A stretch of DNA of 23,720 bases, taken from contig MNCI01020773.1 in assembly GCA_015680685.1 (NCBI GenBank), forward strand, positions 11,021 through 34,740, given 5' to 3'. How positions within the stretch are numbered: position 1 is the first letter of the stretch; the number at the start of each line of letters is the position of its first letter. This DNA comes from Gnetum montanum (Eukaryota > Streptophyta > Gnetopsida > Gnetales > Gnetaceae). This document shows positions 17,791 to 23,720 of the stretch, piece by piece. The position numbers were made by a program, and so were the translations under genes. The notes under the pieces are model-generated. The model did no database searches, was not told the DNA's origin, and was given only the letters and a program-made list of their open reading frames with translations.

Positions 17791-18489
17791 TGTTTGTAAA
17801 TAGAGATTTTTAATATGGAAGGCCAAGTAGCCGACTCTATATTTGCTACCACAAAGCTATGATAATGATTATTTTTTATAGTAAAAATAGTAAATAGTAT
17901 TCTTTTATTACTTTACATGTGAAAGCTCCCAAAACATTGGAACATTTTACAGAAAAGTGAAGAGGGACCTTCACTTTCATCACCTATATTTAAAATTAGA
18001 ACACTAAATTCTCTTCAAAAAAATTAGGACACTTTTTTTATTGATCTTCTTTTAGCTAGAACACATCATGGCCATGTGCTAGCATGGGAGAGTTGATATC
18101 AACAAATAATGATACAGTAAAAGAAATTCGAGGATTGACACTTGAAGATTGAATTTATTTTCAGGATTTTGCACTAAAGTGCATATTAGGCTTTGTTAAT
18201 ATAATGTTTCTATCATAAATAAATTTTGTTTCATAAACTCTTAGTGGTTTAAATTAAGCATTTTCATTTTCAATATAATTTTTTAATATTTTATTTAGAC
18301 ATTGTGAATTTTTCTCTATTTATTTTCCTAAATTATTAAGATGGCAAGGAAAGGTCTACTTTTATCTTTTAAAATTATTTATTGAATTCACTAGACTAAT
18401 TTAGTTTGCACCCCATGTAATTATCTAAATTGGATTCTTTATTTGGTAGTTGGTCGCTTTACTATCCCATGCACCCTTAAAATCCTTTT
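17791..18489. other. AT-rich stretch with second copy of a dispersed module
   Basis: No gene seen. At 18072-18105 lies a near copy of the 34-bp module found next to the NLR remnant (5328-5361), including the 12-bp palindrome GTTGATATCAAC. Confidence 0.5.
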
Positions 18490-20225
18490 TCTCTAAGCTA
18501 GTGCTACAATACATTTGTTGAATGGTAAGTTAAATGACATTAGTTGCAAATTTTCATCCAATGTTAATCCCCTACACAAATAATTGAAGCTTCCTATGCT
18601 TAACAAACTCCTTATGCAACCATTTTAGGTCACTTTCCTTCTCTACTTTGTACTGCCACTTGTGATCCTTTTGTTTCTTGCCTTGCTCAAGTACTCAAGA
18701 ACAATAATCCCTCTAGTATCTAGTCTTATGAACTATTAGATGCATCTACATGTCCTTTTCTAGGTTGCTCCTAGCTAAAGCAACCTTTCTCTAGATGACA
18801 CTCTTCTAGCATGATGAATTAATTTCCTTAGTGCACAAAGAGTCTTTATTGGCCACACAAGCATTTATAAACTCTTTACAATCCCTAAGGCTCTTGTTCT
18901 CATTGGAAAACTATTTGACTTGCTTCTCCAAGGTCATGACCTTCTTCCATAGGAATTTGTTGGAGCATTAGCACTCCCAAGATGTCCTAGTACACAAGAT
19001 AGCACATTGAGTAGCTTCCTCATATGACCTTCATGAAACATTCTCCACTTTTGATGGTAGTGCAGGAATCTCATTAAGCTCAGCATCATGCATAGGATCC
19101 CATCTAACGTTGGACCCAAAAATAACCAAAACATAATGAAAAATGAAAAACAACAAAAATATTTTAATTCCTAAAATCATGTAGACATACAATAAAATAA
19201 AAAATAAAAAATAAATATAAAATAGAAAATGAAAAAAAAATATGCTAACTATTCTTACCAACATTGAGAACTATCTATTGCAATTGATCAACCATATCCT
19301 CCACCATGCCTTGCATGAATTCTACCTTGTCTAGAACCACATGTGACATAGGATTTAACCCTCATGCTATTAGGAAAAGGATAATGCACACCACTAAACT
19401 TTTTAGTGCTAATTGATAGAAATTCTCTAATATTCTCAACTAGTGGATCTTGAACATGCATAACTGGAACAATGTGTTTGATCAAAGGTCTGAAAAACTA
19501 TGAGGGATCATAGCCCATCCATTTTTCATCCTTCTTAATCACTAGGAATTTTGCAAACCTTTTGAGAGACACAATAAAGAATGCAAAATTCATATGACAT
19601 ATGGTATCAAGGTTGTTGTGGAATTTACAGATTTCATCTCATAACCTAGAGACTATGAAGGTAGCCTAGTCAAAATTAGTACCATTAGTAAGAATATTTT
19701 TTATGATCTATGACTATTAAATGCCTATGGTCTTCTTCATTACAACAAGGGAAATACTCTAGAACAAAATAGAGGATACATCTCATTGGACGCTTTGACT
19801 TTGCATTGATCAAAGGTCAATCCATGACTATTACAAGAGTTAAGTCATTCCTCATCTCCTTCCTATCGCTCACCTCATTCCCTGATCTTGTAGAAATCTT
19901 AATGTCATTGGAAGGTATACTGAATATGTCACTGAATGCAAACTCATTGATGCTTAGGATCACATGAAAATTATGTACATGAGAGATGACTTTATCAATT
20001 ACATTCACCATCTCTATTATAGACATCGATGGCCTAGGAAGCATAAAAAAGTCAAGTAAACCTACATTAGTGATCCTCTACTGAATCTCCATAGGGGCTT
20101 TTCTTGCTAGCCACTCATGTGATGAGTCGACCTCATCCCACTTAAGGATGATTTTCTCCCCATCATGACCTAAGGTGCTCACAAAAAAGGTAGACTTATG
20201 TGTAGGATTTGCAATCCAACATAAT
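18490..20225 (-). pseudogene. Degenerate coding-like region of unknown family
   Basis: The minus strand holds a run of protein-like segments in shifting frames: FFVSTLGHDGEKIILKWDEV, DSSHEWLARKAPMEIQ, GLLDFFMLPRPSMSIIEMVN, FHVILSINEFAFSDIFSIPS, then PLIKHIVPVMHVQDPLVENI and SYVTCGSRQGRIHARHGGGY. Near 18900 follows a Lys/Glu-rich, coiled-coil-like KKVMTLEKQVK and NENKSLRDCKEFINACV. The spacing and loss of frame suggest one decayed protein of several hundred residues. It resembles, in general style only, the gag-like proteins of plant retroelements. I cannot name it. Confidence 0.4.
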
Positions 20226-22344
20226 TATCCCATTAGATTTCAACCTAGGTAGACCATACAAAGCCAAGAAATCATAACGTCAATGATAGGGCTAACTAAC
20301 TAGCTAAAACTAAAATAACCAAAGAGAAAAACAACTAGAGAATGTTGGCTTTACATAAACTTGGCTTAGGCAAAACTAGGACCTTCAAAACCATGGATGC
20401 ATGTATTCCTAGCTCTAGGAGACTCCATCAAGTATGAGCAGCTCTAGTAGCCAAGCACCTACTGTAAACTTGAGAAAACTATAAGGTATACCTGCTAAAG
20501 TCATTGCTTAGTTGCTACAACACTACAAATCTTACTACCTAGTCTTGTGTAAATACTTCCAAGGCTATGTGCACCAAAGATAGAACTTGATCATTCTTGA
20601 TCAATCCTCCATCATGTACCCTATACTTGCAACATGAAAACATGAATATCATTAGAGAAAATGGCCTAATGAAAATAGAAACAAAATGAAAACTTAGGAT
20701 AAAGCTTACACTTGCAAAAGGTAGAAAGTTCTAGGAGGATTTTCAAACAAACTATTGATCGAATGGCCTATCATTAGGGTGTTGTTAACATTGTATTGAG
20801 AATACTCAAGCATGTCCTAGATTTGAGATAGCTTTTGTACCCTTGCTGAATCCTAGTAAAAGGGTCTCTACAGGTGTAGCTATAGTGTTCATAGCCAAGT
20901 TAACATGATCCCACTAAAGTGATGAAGGAAATATTCTAGGGACTCTCTTTCCCAAGGCCTAAACCATACTAAGTCATAGTCAAGAATCATGTTAAAGGTT
21001 AGGCTATTTCATATGACCACCCTTGTGCAACATAGGATTCTAACTAGTGCAATGTTAAGTAAGATGGGCTTCAAAAATGCCCTGCATAATCAAACCATTT
21101 AGACATTAGAAAACATGATGATACTAAAATAAAGTTAGACAATATTAAAGCCAAGTATAGTAAATGTAATTCCACCATTGCTAACAATCACCAAATTCAT
21201 TAATCCTAACTGTAGTATGAACCAAAGTTTAGCTAGTAAATTGTTACATAGAATAGTTAACATGAAACCAAACTTTCATTTAGGCAACAAGCCAAATTGA
21301 TAGCACTGATGCACCTTATGCAAGAATTTGAAATACATGTACTGGCCAAAACATCTTAAGAGCTCATATGCTTGGATGAAGAAAAGTTCAAAGGAAAATG
21401 GTAGTGAAAACATGAGTTTTGATACATATTCAAGCCCATATGCTGCCATTGAAAACCTGTGAAAAATCCCAAAACATTCTACATTATGGCTGAATAACCC
21501 TAGAATTGTCATATGCAAGCCAAGATGCCTAGAAAAAAATTCCATTGTAGCCAAAATCCCAACAAAATGTCCAATGCTATCAATGCAACTAAAGAAGTCA
21601 AAAGCTTAGAGACCAAAATTACAACTAATTAGGGTAGTTTCCATGGCTAGAAAATAATTTGTAAAAAATTATTTATAACTTTAAAAACTAGAAGTAAGTC
21701 TTAAAAAAATGTACTAGTAGCCTTAGAAAAATTTAAATGTTAAACCAGGATTGCTTTGAATTTTACATGAAAAATCTAATTTACAGTGAAATAGCTATAG
21801 TAAAACCTCTAGGAAAAATACCAAAAATATTCAAAAAATTAAAAACTTAAGCCAAAACCCCTTTACACTGCATTATTGACCTTTAGGGATCTTGGAAACA
21901 ACCCAAAAGTAGCCAAGAAATTATCAATGTTGTTAGTTTTTTGGATCAAAAACTACCAAAAATTCCAAAAATGTAGTGTCTTGGGTTGGGAAAAAATTTA
22001 TAGAAACTCTAAAAACCATGATTCCACTCCAATTTAATTGTTAAACATTGTGAAATAGGCCTCTAGATTCCAAAACTACAAATTTTATGGCATAACCTTA
22101 TAAAAAATTAGCAAAGTTTGGCTATTTTTAATTAAATTATGGAAAAAATGCAAAGAACAAGTTTGAAAATAATTAAAATCTTAATAGAAATAAGCCTTTC
22201 ATACAAAAATTTTATATAGACATAATCATGCAACCTAAAGCTAATATTTGATGTAGATAAAACAAAAGAAATTCTGCTGGAGTAGGCTTAGGCATTGAAA
22301 AATGCCCCCACAATTTCATGAAAATTCATAAAAAGGGAAAAAAG
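20226..22344. other. AT-rich, intron-like stretch
   Basis: No domain or clear repeat was seen. Small frames, including 92 codons at 21276-21554 on the minus strand, lack family features. An acceptor-like TTATGCAG on the minus strand near 21083 and the position between coding-like pieces make intron or element leader the simplest reading. Confidence 0.4.
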
Positions 22345-22487
22345 ATGGATACCTAGTTGTTGTGGTAAAAGATCCCTTACTTGTAGAAGGATTTAAAAGT
22401 TGGAAAATAATATTCACTTCCCTATGTGTGTCCTCTAGTATAGGTAATTTTCTTGATGATCCCCTTCTTCTTGACATGATTGCTAAA
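22345..22487 (-). pseudogene. Possible first exon of the unidentified minus-strand coding region
   Basis: An ATG near 22485-22487 opens MSRRRGSSRKLPILEDTHRE, then VNIIFQLLNPSTSKGSFTTT, and stays open to about 22320. The basic start followed by an ordinary sequence looks like a real N-terminus. Linking it to the region below 20225 is inference, because no splice junction can be proven. Confidence 0.25.
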
Positions 22488-23128
22488 ACAAAAATGGTTT
22501 ACCTTGCATTTTCATCAAACAAGAGCAAAATCTTCACTCCTATTGCAATTGTGCTACCTCCAAAAGTCGATGAGTGTAGGGTACACTCTCAAACACCAAG
22601 TATTTGAGCCTGGATTGCCTAGCCCTATTACCCAACACTACCCTTATGAAACATAAGCTTAGGATGATTGCATATGCTTAATTTCCAAGCCCCTTCCTTC
22701 TACTTATGCACTGTGGATAGAAGCCTAGTACACTAAGAAAATAAACTAACACATAGTGAATTGAGTGTTTACAAAAGAAAAGATCCTATTCAGTAGGTTT
22801 TCTTGGGATTATCACTTGGGAAGCCTTTTAACCTTGGGTGGGTCCCACATGGCTTAAATATAATGAAATATTATAAAACCCCATACACTGGGATTTAATC
22901 TTAAAAAATAGTTATGCACTATGGGATTATCCTCCACAAGGCATGAAGCCTATGAAGCACTATAGGAAGCCTCATCCATTACCTAGATTCATCTTCACAT
23001 TGCAACCTTGGTTTGGGATAGTCAATGGAACTCCAAACCTCTCCAAAGCCTTAGATGCTAGCATAGGAGTTCCCAAATGCCTAGAAATAGATCCAAAATG
23101 ATAAATAAAAATTTAATAATAATCTCAT
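22488..23128. other. Stretch without recognisable gene
   Basis: AT-rich, with GGGATTATC and CATGAAGCC motifs recurring loosely. The plus-strand open frame crossing 22362-22607 is the shadow of the minus-strand sequence. Confidence 0.4.
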
Positions 23129-23720
23129 ACATTGAGTACATGATCCCCACACATTGACCAACATGTGGAATTCAAAGAGCTAAAGTGTAGCCTCAAATGA
23201 GCTCTAAAATTGACAATTTTAGCCTTAAACCATAGTTGGAGGCATGGGTGATCCTAGAAGTCTAATAAGACAAGTCCAAAAGGTCAAAATTGATCAATCC
23301 TTAGCTCACACATTGGGAACAAAGAGTCTATATGCTATCTAACATGTGGGGAGTGTGTGGAAGGATTTTGAGCAATGTCCTTAGCTAAAAATGACTTGAA
23401 AATTGGCTAGTGGGAGCTTGGATGCCTAAGGTAATAGATGACCCAAACTTTGACCAATTTTCACGCTTAAAAGATGATTTCAAGCCTTATACATTGGGCA
23501 CATGAAGCCCATATGCAAGCCAATGTATTAGGAGCATGTGAGCCTTGAAAAATTTCTTCTTTACCTTTCCATGATGCAAAAGAAATTTATTTTTAGCACA
23601 AAATCCTAGACACTGACCTAGAAACCTAGAGGAGAAAAAAGGTTGGTTGAAAAGACATTATAAATTGAAATCTTGACTCTATATGTTTGTAGGGTAGGTG
23701 CCATATGTTAGCCAATGTAT
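23129..23720. repeat. Diverged tandem repeat with ~181-bp spacing
   Basis: ACATTGAG/ACATTGGG landmarks lie at 23129, 23310 and 23491, exactly 181 bases apart. Each is followed by a CATATGC-type or ACATGTGG-type motif, and a fourth related block ends the window (CATATGTTAGCCAATGTAT). Similarity outside the landmarks is low, so the units are old or only partly homologous. In the third unit ACATTGG pairs with CCAATGT. Confidence 0.45.

Overview
The window looks like nuclear DNA of a seed plant with a large, repeat-rich genome. A gymnosperm such as a conifer is my best guess, but the sequence does not prove it. The grounds are plant-type Ty3/gypsy gag-protease, a plant NLR immune-receptor remnant, a plant LINE zinc-finger tail, Helitron-type proteins, an AT-rich background with little intact coding sequence, and decay by nonsense mutation. 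I see no clearly intact protein-coding gene.

Left part (1-3720, minus strand): a decayed Ty3/gypsy element. One continuous reading frame of about 965 codons (3154 down to 260) runs leader, gag, zinc knuckle, retropepsin and then directly the C-terminal tail of integrase. Reverse transcriptase, RNase H and the integrase core are missing. The frame has five stop codons and no frameshift. An LTR/primer-site-like junction lies near 3551-3580.

4670-6762 (plus strand): a promoter-like stretch with a telo-box and an unresolved poly-C gap, then an NLR pseudogene (winged-helix end, MHD-type motif, LRRs) with frameshifts, a nonsense codon and a 37-bp tandem duplication.

8033-15420 (mainly minus strand): a cluster of Helitron remnants. 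From right to left it holds a 113-bp satellite array, a Helitron first exon, a DUF6570-type N-terminal region, a second (114-bp) array, a second copy of the first exon joined to a PIF1-type helicase C-terminal region, and two more tandem copies of the last ~405 bp of that helicase unit. It ends in a 404-bp foldback element. The helicase unit nearest the main block was split by an 872-bp LINE 3' fragment with a clean 14-bp target-site duplication. The DUF6570 region, helicase block and first exon each carry several stops that fit C-to-T change, with almost no indels.

15421-17790: a 48-bp duplication, a GC-rich island (about 16050-16950), an exon-like minus-strand fragment (17246-17510), and a short repeat with a perfect GC hairpin (17700-17790). 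The island and repeat may belong to an unrecognised LTR or other element.

17790-23720: AT-rich sequence with a degenerate, unidentified minus-strand coding-like region (about 18490-20225, possible first exon 22345-22487) separated by intron-like sequence, then a diverged repeat with about 181-bp spacing at the right edge.

The genes here do not form a pathway. The window records nested insertion, internal deletion, tandem duplication and probable methylation-driven decay of transposons around a dead resistance-gene fragment.
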